Below the pieces are notes generated by a model, which searched no databases, was not told the DNA's origin, and was given only the letters and a program-made list of their open reading frames with translations. Shown here piece after piece: positions 1-5,327 of a DNA stretch of 11,210 nt. Each line of letters opens with the position of its first letter. Position 1 is the first letter of the stretch. The DNA is from WLNJ01 sp037131165 (GTDB lineage: Bacteria > Actinomycetota > Thermoleophilia > Solirubrobacterales > Solirubrobacteraceae), in the NCBI GenBank assembly GCA_037131165.1, contig JBAXRO010000062.1, positions 1 to 11,210 on the forward strand, written 5' to 3'. Position numbers and translations under genes: made by a program.

Positions 1-214
1 TGGCGAAGATCAGGTTGCCGAGGATCTGCGGCTGCTCCGGCGAGTCGCCCTTGAGCAGCGCCTGAGCGACGACGAGCGACAGCACGGGCGCCACCCCGGC
101 GATCACTGCGAGCACCGCGACCTTCGGCGCCAGTGACCGCTCGGCCGCTACCAGCTCGGCTGCGGCCGGTGTCTGCGGACCCGGCTGGTCGGCTGTTGCG
201 TCGGCGGCTGCCAT
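1..214 (-). CDS. Hypothetical membrane protein, N-terminal fragment (cut by window edge)
   Basis: Reading leftwards from an ATG at 214 gives 71 uninterrupted residues to the window edge, so only the N-terminus is visible. About 27 polar, Ala/Pro-rich residues, probably cytoplasmic, lead into one hydrophobic segment (around residues 28-47, beginning KVAVLAVIAGVAP) and then a short hydrophilic stretch (KGDSPEQPQ), which suggests a multi-pass membrane protein starting with a transmembrane hairpin. A TAAGGT box ends 8 nt before the ATG and there is no Shine-Dalgarno, which supports this start and a leaderless message. I do not recognise the family. It is divergent from the 92-residue gene, 67 bp away. 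Confidence 0.7.
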   Translation of the reverse strand, partial: MAAADATADQPGPQTPAAAELVAAERSLAPKVAVLAVIAGVAPVLSLVVAQALLKGDSPEQPQILGNLIFA

Positions 215-222
215 CGCACTGA

Positions 223-228
223 ACCTTA
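223..228 (-). promoter_or_regulatory. -10 box of a probable leaderless promoter for the left-edge membrane protein gene
   Basis: On the - strand TAAGGT ends 8 nt before the ATG at 214, so transcription should begin at or next to the start codon. TTGAGT (249-244 on the - strand) lies 15 bp upstream and is a weak -35 candidate. Seen directly as sequence; promoter function is inferred. Confidence 0.45.
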
Positions 229-268
229 CCCGCGGGCTCGCGGACTCAACGTTTGGCCGTCCAGCGGC

Positions 269-274
269 TAACCT
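269..274 (+). promoter_or_regulatory. -10 box of a probable leaderless promoter for the 92-residue gene
   Basis: TAACCT is followed by 7 nt and then ATG at 282. There is no purine-rich Shine-Dalgarno at a usable distance. The same box-to-start geometry recurs at 6199, 2222 and 8465. No convincing -35 is visible. Confidence 0.5.
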
Positions 275-281
275 GAGAGCC

Positions 282-560
282 ATGGACGATCAAGGCGGTT
301 TCGATTTCCCATTCGGCGGCGACCCCGATGAGATCCGTCGCCAGCTCGGCGGCATGTTCGAGTCGATGCAGGGCGCTCAGAAGCTCGCTTGGGCCGACAA
401 CGCGATCCAGCTGGCTGTGAACCTCACTGTCGCAGCACTCGACAGGGTCAACATCCAGGGCACTACGGCCGAGCAGGCCGAGCAGCTGCGCTCCGTGATG
501 GCGACGGTCTTCCCCGAGGCGGTCACCCTGGTTCGCGAAGCCCGCCAGGGCCTCCAGTAG
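282..560 (+). CDS. Hypothetical 92-residue protein
   Basis: I do not recognise this small protein. It has an acidic, Gly/Phe-rich N-terminus (FDFPFGGDPDEIRRQLGG, about residues 7-24), followed by sequence that looks wholly helical: an amphipathic segment with LAWADNAIQLAVNLTVAALD (about 35-54) and a second helix ending in VREARQGLQ. There is no signal peptide, no transmembrane helix and no cysteine, so it is probably cytosolic. The N-terminal pattern loosely recalls the start of actinobacterial zincin-like metallopeptidases, but no metal-binding motif is present, so I do not use that name. Start chosen at ATG 282, which has a TANNNT box exactly 7 nt upstream. It converges on the next gene with only 7 bp between stop codons. 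It looks real because of the promoter-like upstream sequence and snug fit between neighbours. Confidence 0.7.
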   Translation: MDDQGGFDFPFGGDPDEIRRQLGGMFESMQGAQKLAWADNAIQLAVNLTVAALDRVNIQGTTAEQAEQLRSVMATVFPEAVTLVREARQGLQ

Positions 561-567
561 CCGACCC

Positions 568-1545
568 TCAGACGGCGTCGGTGCGCTTCTCGGCGGCTCG
601 GTGCTCGGTGCCGGCTCGCCTGACTTCGCCGAACGAGCGGAACCCGAAGACCGCCACCAAGGCGATGAACCCGAGCAGGAACGAGAAGGCCCCCAGCGCG
701 ATCTGCTGGCCGACCGAGTAGGCGGCAACGACCGTCGCCGGCGCGGCGTTGGCGAACACCTTCACCGTAAGGGCCTGCATCACTCCCGCTCCGCCGGGTG
801 TGATCGGGATCGCTCCGGCCACCGCGTTGCAGGCGAGCACGAGCAGGACGCTCTCGACGCTCGGCGGGATTCCGAACGCATCGAGCATGAACCAGAAGCA
901 GGAACACCGCAGCAGCCACGCGACGAACTGGACGGCCCAGACCTCGCGCAGGTAGCGGTCGCGGTCGAAGAGGATCGTCACTCCCTGACGCACCCTCTCC
1001 CAGAACAGCTTCACCCTCGACGAGAGCACAGCGAACAGCGCGGTCAGGAGGACCCCGATCGAAGTGATGATGAACAGCAGTCGCGAGGCATCGTTGGCGA
1101 GCCACGCGAGATCGGCCGAATCGACGGACGCGAAATCCGGCGGCTGGGGGAAGACTCCCTGGGTGAAGGCGAAGATCAGGACCGGGATTCCGATCGTCAG
1201 GTCGAAGACGGCCTCGACGAAGAAGCTCGACGCGACTGCCGGGTAGCTCGACTTTGGGACGGAGCTGCGGACGAGGAAGAGCTTGATGATGTCGCCGCCC
1301 CTAGCCGGCACGACGTTGTTGAAGCCGTAGGCCGCGACCCAGGCCCCCCAGATCTTGCGGAACTGAAACTCCGAATCGGGGTACGCCGCCCTCAGCACGT
1401 TGAAGTAGGCGCGCGCCCTGACCGAGAGGTAGGCGCCGAAGAAGGCGAGCGCGATCAGCAACTCGAGCGGCTTGACGGCGGCCAGGTCTGTGAAGAAATT
1501 ACCGGTGGCTTCGAAGAAACCGGCAGCGATGGTTGGGTCGGTCAC
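568..1545 (-). CDS. LPG-synthase-TM / UPF0104 family integral membrane protein
   Basis: A roughly 325-residue polytopic membrane protein of the lysylphosphatidylglycerol synthase transmembrane family (PF03706; YbhN/AglD relatives). Two family hallmarks are visible: a loop with NNVVPARGGD (about residues 77-86), and the later AGAIPITPGGAGVMQA (about 244-258), the Pro-Gly-Gly turn typical of the family. Six to eight hydrophobic helices are spread over the length, and a short charged tail follows the last one. The soluble lysyltransferase domain of MprF is absent, so this is a stand-alone membrane module. Relatives act in lipid or polyprenyl-linked sugar handling, but the substrate cannot be told here. 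A GTG at 1551 also opens the frame; I prefer GTG 1545 because a TACCCT box ends 8 nt before it, whereas 1551 would lie upstream of the expected transcript start. Divergent from the methyltransferase. Confidence 0.85.
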   Translation of the reverse strand: MTDPTIAAGFFEATGNFFTDLAAVKPLELLIALAFFGAYLSVRARAYFNVLRAAYPDSEFQFRKIWGAWVAAYGFNNVVPARGGDIIKLFLVRSSVPKSSYPAVASSFFVEAVFDLTIGIPVLIFAFTQGVFPQPPDFASVDSADLAWLANDASRLLFIITSIGVLLTALFAVLSSRVKLFWERVRQGVTILFDRDRYLREVWAVQFVAWLLRCSCFWFMLDAFGIPPSVESVLLVLACNAVAGAIPITPGGAGVMQALTVKVFANAAPATVVAAYSVGQQIALGAFSFLLGFIALVAVFGFRSFGEVRRAGTEHRAAEKRTDAV

Positions 1546-1553
1546 GGCCACTC

Positions 1554-1563
1554 AGGGTACGCT
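1554..1563. promoter_or_regulatory. Overlapping divergent -10 boxes
   Basis: In the gap of under 30 bp between two divergent genes, TACCCT on the - strand (1559-1554) and TACGCT on the + strand (1558-1563) share two base pairs. The first ends 8 nt before GTG 1545 (-), the second 10 nt before ATG 1574 (+). TTGGGT at 1533-1538 is a weak + strand -35 with a long 19 bp spacer. Two polymerases could not occupy both boxes at once. Confidence 0.4.
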
Positions 1564-1573
1564 GCCGGAGCGG

Positions 1574-2224
1574 ATGTCAGGCACACGCGGAAACGAGTTG
1601 CGATCGAGGGTCTTCGCCCGCTTCTACGACAGGGTCCTCGCTCCGACGGAGGAGGCCGGCCTCGGCGAGATGCGCCGCGACCTGCTGTCCCGCGCCGGTG
1701 GCCGGACCCTCGAGATCGGCGCCGGCACCGGGGTCAACCTCGACCACTACCCGGAGGGGATCGACTCGCTGGTCCTGACCGAACCGGATCGCCACATGGC
1801 GGCGAAGCTGAGGGCGAGACTTGCGTCGAAGCCGCGTGACGCGTTCTTCGAAGTGGTCCAGGTCCCGGCTGAGTCACTTCCCTTCCCCGATGCCTCGTTC
1901 GACACGGTGGTCTGCACCCTCGTGCTCTGCACTGTTCCCGACCCTGAGGCGACCCTCGCCGAGGTCTCGCGGGTGCTCAAGCCGGGCGGGCGCCTGCTGT
2001 TCATCGAGCACGTTCTCGGTGACGGCGGGACCGCCCGTTGGCAGCGGGCCCTTGCGAGGCCATGGGCGGCCGTTGCCTGCGGGTGCCGCTGCGACCGGAC
2101 GACGGCGGAGACGATCGCCGCCTCGCCGCTCGTGCTCGAGGTCGTGCAGGCCGGCCGGATGCCGAAGGCCGCGAAGATCATCAAGCCGATGATTCACGGT
2201 TGCGCCGTGCGGCCGGCGGCGTAG
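1574..2224 (+). CDS. Class I SAM-dependent methyltransferase (UbiE / METTL7-like)
   Basis: A 216-residue Rossmann-fold methyltransferase, probably cytosolic. Motif I is LEIGAGTGVNL (46-56), the acidic end of strand beta2 is at LTEPD (68-72), the loop LPFPDASFDTVVCTLVLC (102-119) is the motif typical of Methyltransf_11 proteins, and VLKPGGRLLFIEHV (134-147) is the post-motif III segment. The C-terminal third has a W-x(n)-P-W ... GC ... R-T ... PMIHGCAV pattern (156-212) that matches the METTL7/TMT1 branch, whose animal members methylate alkyl thiols; the acceptor in this bacterium is unknown. The frame opens further upstream at 1472, but that would overlap most of the N-terminal coding region of the divergent gene, so ATG 1574 is preferred; GGAG 3 nt before it is too close for a good ribosome site, and a TACGCT box lies 10 nt upstream. 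Confidence 0.85.
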   Translation: MSGTRGNELRSRVFARFYDRVLAPTEEAGLGEMRRDLLSRAGGRTLEIGAGTGVNLDHYPEGIDSLVLTEPDRHMAAKLRARLASKPRDAFFEVVQVPAESLPFPDASFDTVVCTLVLCTVPDPEATLAEVSRVLKPGGRLLFIEHVLGDGGTARWQRALARPWAAVACGCRCDRTTAETIAASPLVLEVVQAGRMPKAAKIIKPMIHGCAVRPAA

Positions 2225-2227
2225 GAT
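2200..2227 (+). promoter_or_regulatory. Promoter of the channel gene, overlapping the methyltransferase stop codon
   Basis: TTGCGC (2200-2205), a 16 bp spacer, and TAGGAT (2222-2227), which ends 7 nt before ATG 2235. The first three bases of the -10 box are the TAG stop of the methyltransferase gene. There is no Shine-Dalgarno before the channel gene, so a separate leaderless transcript is more likely than simple read-through. Confidence 0.45.
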
Positions 2228-2234
2228 CGCGCCG

Positions 2235-3047
2235 ATGGCCCACCAGTTGATCGAAACGATGCGGCCGCGCGAGCACCGGTTCCGCCTGCCTATGGCGGTT
2301 ACGGCGGCCACGATCCTTTATTCGATTGCGATGCCTGACTCGAAGGCCGGGCACCTGTTCTCGATCATGTTCGTCGCCGCGTCGGTGGTGCTCGCCCTCC
2401 ACGCGGCCGAGATGATGGCCTCGCGCCGACACCTCGCCATCGGGATCATGCTGTTCGCGGCCCTGCTTTCCAGCTACGGCAGTGCGGTCGACAGTGCCGA
2501 GTGGGTTCGTGGTTTGGGCCAGCTCCTGGCCGCAGCACCGATGCTCTGGGCGGCTCTGATGGTCGTGCTTTGGATCAGCCGTCAGCGGATCATCACGCTC
2601 GAGGCAGTCGTTGCGGGAATCCTCGTCTACATGCTGATCGCGCTCGCCTTCGCCGGGTTCTACGGGGCGATGGCGGACATCGCCCCGGATCCGCTCTTCT
2701 GTGGCGTCAACGGCGACGGTGACCCGTCCGATCGCACCTACTTCTCACTTGTGACCATCACCACCACCGGCTACGGGGACTTCGTAGCCTGCCTGAGGAT
2801 TGGCCGTGCGGTGGCGGTGAGCGAGGCCGTGTTCGGGCAGATCTACCTCGTGACGATCATCTCGCTGCTGGTCGGCAACATGGGCCGGGTGCGTCGCATC
2901 CCGAACGGAAACGACCCCGAGGGCGAGGGTGGCAAGGGAGACGCGGGTGGCGGTGATCCCGGCTCCGGGAGCGACGGTCCCGAGCCGGACGTCGCCGACG
3001 AGGATTCGCTCGACCGGGCGGCATCTCCGCCCGACCGCACTGGCTGA
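2235..3047 (+). CDS. Potassium-channel-like protein with TTTGYGD filter
   Basis: A 270-residue membrane protein with a canonical K+ selectivity filter, TTTGYGD, at residues 176-182 after the pore helix (RTYFSLVTI), placing it in the Ion_trans_2 class. Hydrophobic segments fall near 20-33, 40-60, 66-84, 94-114, 119-145 and 192-215, so the layout is four helices plus an outer helix-pore-inner helix unit. None of the first four has a run of regularly spaced arginines, so voltage sensing is not evident. Only two cysteines exist, C156 and C186, flanking the filter on its outer side. After a basic stretch (GRVRRIPNG) the last ~45 residues are Gly/Asp/Glu/Pro-rich and probably disordered; no RCK or cyclic-nucleotide domain follows. 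Starts 10 nt after the methyltransferase stop and ends in a hairpin region. Confidence 0.88.
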   Translation: MAHQLIETMRPREHRFRLPMAVTAATILYSIAMPDSKAGHLFSIMFVAASVVLALHAAEMMASRRHLAIGIMLFAALLSSYGSAVDSAEWVRGLGQLLAAAPMLWAALMVVLWISRQRIITLEAVVAGILVYMLIALAFAGFYGAMADIAPDPLFCGVNGDGDPSDRTYFSLVTITTTGYGDFVACLRIGRAVAVSEAVFGQIYLVTIISLLVGNMGRVRRIPNGNDPEGEGGKGDAGGGDPGSGSDGPEPDVADEDSLDRAASPPDRTG

Positions 3048-3049
3048 TC

Positions 3050-3068
3050 GGGGCGGCTGTACCGCCCC
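3050..3068. terminator. GC-rich hairpin between convergent genes
   Basis: A perfect 7 bp stem, GGGGCGG / CCGCCCC, with a 5 nt loop (CTGTA) begins 3 nt after the channel stop codon and lies 38 nt beyond the P450 stop on the other strand. There is no T-run on either side, as is common in GC-rich actinobacteria. It could serve both transcripts. Confidence 0.55.
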
Positions 3069-3078
3069 ACGGCCGGCC

Positions 3079-3090
3079 GAGCGGCCGCTC
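3079..3090. repeat. Perfect 12 bp palindrome in the convergent intergenic region
   Basis: GAGCGGCCGCTC is self-complementary over its full length, and is preceded by another palindrome, GGCCGGCC (3071-3078). Together with the hairpin at 3050 they make a 40 bp block of self-complementary DNA between two convergent genes. It may add to termination; chance is possible at this GC content. Confidence 0.35.
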
Positions 3091-3106
3091 ATGGACGGAC
3101 GGTCGA

Positions 3107-4402
3107 TCAGGTGGCGAAGCGCACTTCGCCACCGCGCGCGGGCGACGATGTGATGAACCGCTGCCGGGTGTGCTCCGGCTCGCCGACCGGCTCCAGCAGG
3201 CCGGCCCGGGCAATCGCCCTCATCACGATCTCCATCTCGGCCATCGCGAACGAGAAGCCGATGCAGCGGCGGACGCCCCCGCCGAACGGGATCCAGGTGT
3301 AGGTGCCGGGCTTGGCATCAAGCCAGCGCTCGGGCTTGAACTCGTGCGGCTCGGGGTAGATGTCGGGCCTGCGGTGCACGAGGTAGATGCAGGGGGTCAC
3401 GATCTCCCCGGGCTCGAAGCGGTAGCCGGCGATCGTCGTCGGCTCGTTGACCCTGCGGACGACGAAGTCGAGCACCGGCCTCAGCCGCAGCGCCTCCTGG
3501 GCGACCGCCTTCGTGTACTCCGTCTCGTCGGTGAGCGATTCGCGGTGCAGCCGCTCGACTCCGTCGGGAGTGCGGGTCAGCCGTTCGAATGCCCAAGCCA
3601 GTGCGGTCGCTGTCGTCTCGTGGCCGGCGACGATCAGGGTCACGAGCTCGTCGCGGATCTCGACATCGCTCATCGCGTTGCCCTCTTCGTCGCTCGCCGA
3701 GAGGAGCATCGAGAGGATGTCGTCGCGCTCCTCGAGGTCGCCCTTGGTCCTCCGCTCGGAGATCAATTCGTAGAGACCGCGGTCGAGCGGTTCCAGCACC
3801 GGGCGGTACATCCGCTTGATCAGCGGGTGCCGCGGTCCGATCATCGAGGAAGCGACGAGCCGCCACTGCGAGGCGATCCACTCCAGCATCTCCGAGGTCG
3901 CCTTCGCGAGGCGGTCGTGCTGGGCGCCGGTCGACTCGGTCCCGAGCACCACTTCGAGGATCACCTCGAGGGCTATCGCCTGGCTGTGTTCCCTGAGCGA
4001 GAACGCGGCGCCTCTCGGCATCCGCTCGACCTGCTCGGCTGAGATTCGCTCGATCGTCGCCGTCTGGCTCGCCAGCTTCTCTCCGTGGAACGAGGGGAGC
4101 AGCAGCTTCCGCTGGCGCATGTGCTCGTCCTCGTCGAGGATCAGTACGGAGTGCTCGCCGAGCGCGGTCGCGAGAATCTGGTTGCCCTTACCGGCGTGGA
4201 GCGCCGTTGCCGGCGCTGTGAATACCTCCTTGACGGCGTCCGGGTGGGCGACAACGTTCCAGCGGTTGCGCTCGAAGTTCAGCTGGAAGACGTCGCCATG
4301 CTTGGCCCGTGCCTCGTCGAGGATCCAGTTCTTGCCGCGGGCGAACTCATAGGCCTGGACGAGCTTCGGCCTGCGCAGTGCTGGAGCGGAAGGGGTTGGC
4401 AT
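3107..4402 (-). CDS. Cytochrome P450
   Basis: A 431-residue, full-length soluble bacterial P450. Visible in order: EHMRQRKLLLPSF (93-105, the helix C WxxxR region with M in place of W), the I-helix oxygen-activation motif AGHETT (259-264), the K-helix ExxR as EALR (303-306), PERW (357-360), and the heme loop FGGGVRRCIG (373-382) with Cys380 as axial ligand. It lacks an N-terminal membrane anchor. The AGHETT plus PERW pattern resembles the CYP110-like and other class I/II-like bacterial P450s that oxidise lipids, alkanes or terpenoids; the substrate cannot be read from sequence. No ferredoxin or reductase gene is in the window. ATG 4402 is 6 nt after the stop of the 60-residue membrane protein gene, with no good Shine-Dalgarno, so it is probably translated by coupling from that gene. 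Confidence 0.95.
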   Translation of the reverse strand: MPTPSAPALRRPKLVQAYEFARGKNWILDEARAKHGDVFQLNFERNRWNVVAHPDAVKEVFTAPATALHAGKGNQILATALGEHSVLILDEDEHMRQRKLLLPSFHGEKLASQTATIERISAEQVERMPRGAAFSLREHSQAIALEVILEVVLGTESTGAQHDRLAKATSEMLEWIASQWRLVASSMIGPRHPLIKRMYRPVLEPLDRGLYELISERRTKGDLEERDDILSMLLSASDEEGNAMSDVEIRDELVTLIVAGHETTATALAWAFERLTRTPDGVERLHRESLTDETEYTKAVAQEALRLRPVLDFVVRRVNEPTTIAGYRFEPGEIVTPCIYLVHRRPDIYPEPHEFKPERWLDAKPGTYTWIPFGGGVRRCIGFSFAMAEMEIVMRAIARAGLLEPVGEPEHTRQRFITSSPARGGEVRFAT

Positions 4403-4408
4403 CGGGAC

Positions 4409-4591
4409 TCAGCCGCGCTTGGGCGGCATCAGCCCGCCGATCACCCAGAACAACGGGATGAAGATGCCGATGATGAACATCACCCAATGCCCCTTGCGGA
4501 TCGACATCACGCCGAGCGTCACCATCAGGACGAAGTACAGGGCTCCGAGCAGCCAGGGCCAGCTGATCGAGGCGACTATCGGAAGTGACAA
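4409..4591 (-). CDS. Small two-helix membrane protein upstream of P450
   Basis: A 60-residue protein that consists almost only of a membrane hairpin: helix 1 about residues 11-30, a short basic turn IRKGH (31-35), helix 2 about 36-54, and a basic tail PPKRG. Helix positive charges predict both ends outside or both inside, with the turn on the opposite side. The start is a TTG at 4591; it is chosen because AAGGAG (4604-4599) lies 7 nt upstream, one of the two best ribosome binding sites in the window. The gene is the first of a two-gene unit with the P450. I do not recognise a family; the second helix (GHWVMFIIGIFIPLFWVIGG) resembles small actinobacterial membrane proteins of unknown role. It could place the P450 or its electron donor at the membrane, but that is inference from position only. 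Confidence 0.75.
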   Translation of the reverse strand: MSLPIVASISWPWLLGALYFVLMVTLGVMSIRKGHWVMFIIGIFIPLFWVIGGLMPPKRG

Positions 4592-4598
4592 GCGGTGT

Positions 4599-4604
4599 CT
4601 CCTT
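4599..4604 (-). promoter_or_regulatory. Strong Shine-Dalgarno that fixes a TTG start
   Basis: AAGGAG on the - strand, 7 nt before TTG 4591. There is no ATG or GTG at a comparable distance, so this site decides the start of the two-helix membrane protein. Confidence 0.8.
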
Positions 4605-4663
4605 TCGCTCCCGGGCCGGCAGCAGCACGGTCCTCCGGGGCGGGCGTGAATCGGTGAATGGTG

Positions 4664-4669
4664 ATTCTA
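4664..4669 (-). promoter_or_regulatory. -10 box for the membrane protein / P450 unit
   Basis: TAGAAT on the - strand is the closest match to TATAAT in the spacer between this unit and the peroxiredoxin gene. It would give a leader of about 65 nt that contains the strong Shine-Dalgarno. No clear -35 is present. The leader start has an imperfect repeat, with GAATC at 4648-4652 and GATTC at 4663-4667 as inverted arms. Confidence 0.45.
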
Positions 4670-4688
4670 CCCGCGATCAGTACTCGCC

Positions 4689-5150
4689 TCAGAGATCGGC
4701 AAGGGCCGCGAGCACCTGGTCGTCGTGGGTCTTCGGGCTGACCTTGGGGATCACGTGGGCGATCTTCCCCTTCGAGTCGATGACGAAGGTCGCCCGTTGG
4801 ACTCCCATGTACTTCTTCCCGTACATCGACTTCTCCACCCAGGTGCCGTAGGACTCGGCGACCGAGTGATCCTCGTCGCCGAGCAGGGTGAAGCCGAGAC
4901 CGTGCTTCTGGTCGAACTTGTCGATCTTGGTCGGTGCGTCCGGCGATACTCCAAGAACGGTCGCGCCGACCGCGTCGTACTCGTCCCTGCGGTCACGGAT
5001 GCCGCAGGCTTGGGTGGTGCATCCCGGCGTGTCGGCCTTGGGGTAGAAGTAGAGGACCACTGGCCCGCCCTTCAGCTTCGAGAGCTTGACCTTGTTCCCA
5101 TGCTGGTCAGGCAGGGTGAAGTCGGGTGCCTTGTCGCCTGCTTCGAGCAT
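4689..5150 (-). CDS. bcp: Thioredoxin-dependent peroxiredoxin, Bcp/PrxQ type
   Basis: A 153-residue peroxiredoxin that reduces hydrogen peroxide and organic hydroperoxides in the cytosol using thioredoxin. The thioredoxin-fold start (GDKAPDFTLPDQHGN, 5-19) leads to the active site FYPKADTPGCTTQACGIRD (35-53): peroxidatic Cys44 with its P-x-x-x-T/S-x-x-C frame, and Cys49 five residues later as the resolving Cys of the alpha-type PrxQ class. Arg119 in QRATFVID is the conserved active-site arginine. The frame can be opened 13 codons earlier at GTG 5189, but AGGAGG (5164-5159) sits 8 nt before ATG 5150, and 153 residues is the usual family length, so the shorter start is correct. Divergent from a small alpha/beta protein gene; it seems to be monocistronic. 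Confidence 0.95.
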   Translation of the reverse strand: MLEAGDKAPDFTLPDQHGNKVKLSKLKGGPVVLYFYPKADTPGCTTQACGIRDRRDEYDAVGATVLGVSPDAPTKIDKFDQKHGLGFTLLGDEDHSVAESYGTWVEKSMYGKKYMGVQRATFVIDSKGKIAHVIPKVSPKTHDDQVLAALADL

Positions 5151-5158
5151 CTTGAGTG

Positions 5159-5164
5159 CCTCCT
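5159..5164 (-). promoter_or_regulatory. Shine-Dalgarno that fixes the bcp start
   Basis: AGGAGG on the - strand, a full match to the anti-Shine-Dalgarno, 8 nt before ATG 5150. It lies inside the longer alternative reading from GTG 5189, which argues against that start. Confidence 0.85.
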
Positions 5165-5327
5165 GTCGGTTCGCGTCGAGGGTATCCACCGATTGTCCGG
5201 TCCGGGGATCTCCGCGGTTCAGCGACTGCGGAGCGGATCCTTTGCCGAATCCTTACACCGAAACTTTTTCGCTCCGATTGTGTGTCTCTTGATCAGAGGT
5301 TGAGAAACGAGCGGGAAGGTACGAACC
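5165..5327. promoter_or_regulatory. Divergent control region between bcp and the 99-residue gene
   Basis: The longest non-coding stretch in the window (177 bp counting the bcp ribosome site). It contains an A/T-rich patch with an inverted repeat CGAAA-ctt-TTTCG (5259-5271). A possible + strand promoter is TTACAC (5253-5258), 17 bp spacer, GATTGT (5275-5280); it is weak. TGATCA (5290-5295) is a 6 bp palindrome. GGGAAGG (5313-5319), 8 nt before ATG 5328, is a fair Shine-Dalgarno. I could not find a convincing - strand promoter for bcp. Confidence 0.4.

Noticed and set aside
601..1839. A 412-codon open frame on the + strand opposite the LPG-TM-like gene
   Set aside because: Very charged, domain-free translation antisense to a clear membrane protein and running into the methyltransferase gene in another frame.
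2709..2745. EF-hand-like loop NGDGDPSD before the channel pore
   Set aside because: The first acidic positions fit, but the conserved last glutamate and flanking helices are missing, so calcium binding is not supported.
3107..4591. A biosynthetic gene cluster around the P450
   Set aside because: The neighbours (channel, peroxiredoxin, transporter fragment, lone methyltransferase) lie in separate transcripts, and there is no scaffold-making enzyme.
4347..4628. A 93-codon open frame overlapping the 60-residue membrane protein
   Set aside because: No fitting ribosome site and no fold-like sequence; the 60-residue frame has a strong Shine-Dalgarno and two clean helices.
4648..4667. GAATC/GATTC inverted repeat just downstream of the TAGAAT box
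   Set aside because: Five-base arms ten bases apart within a run of GGTGA-like repeats; too weak to call an operator without comparison.
5151..5189. Longer N-terminus of the peroxiredoxin from GTG 5189
   Set aside because: A full AGGAGG 8 nt before ATG 5150 lies within it, and the shorter form has the usual family length.
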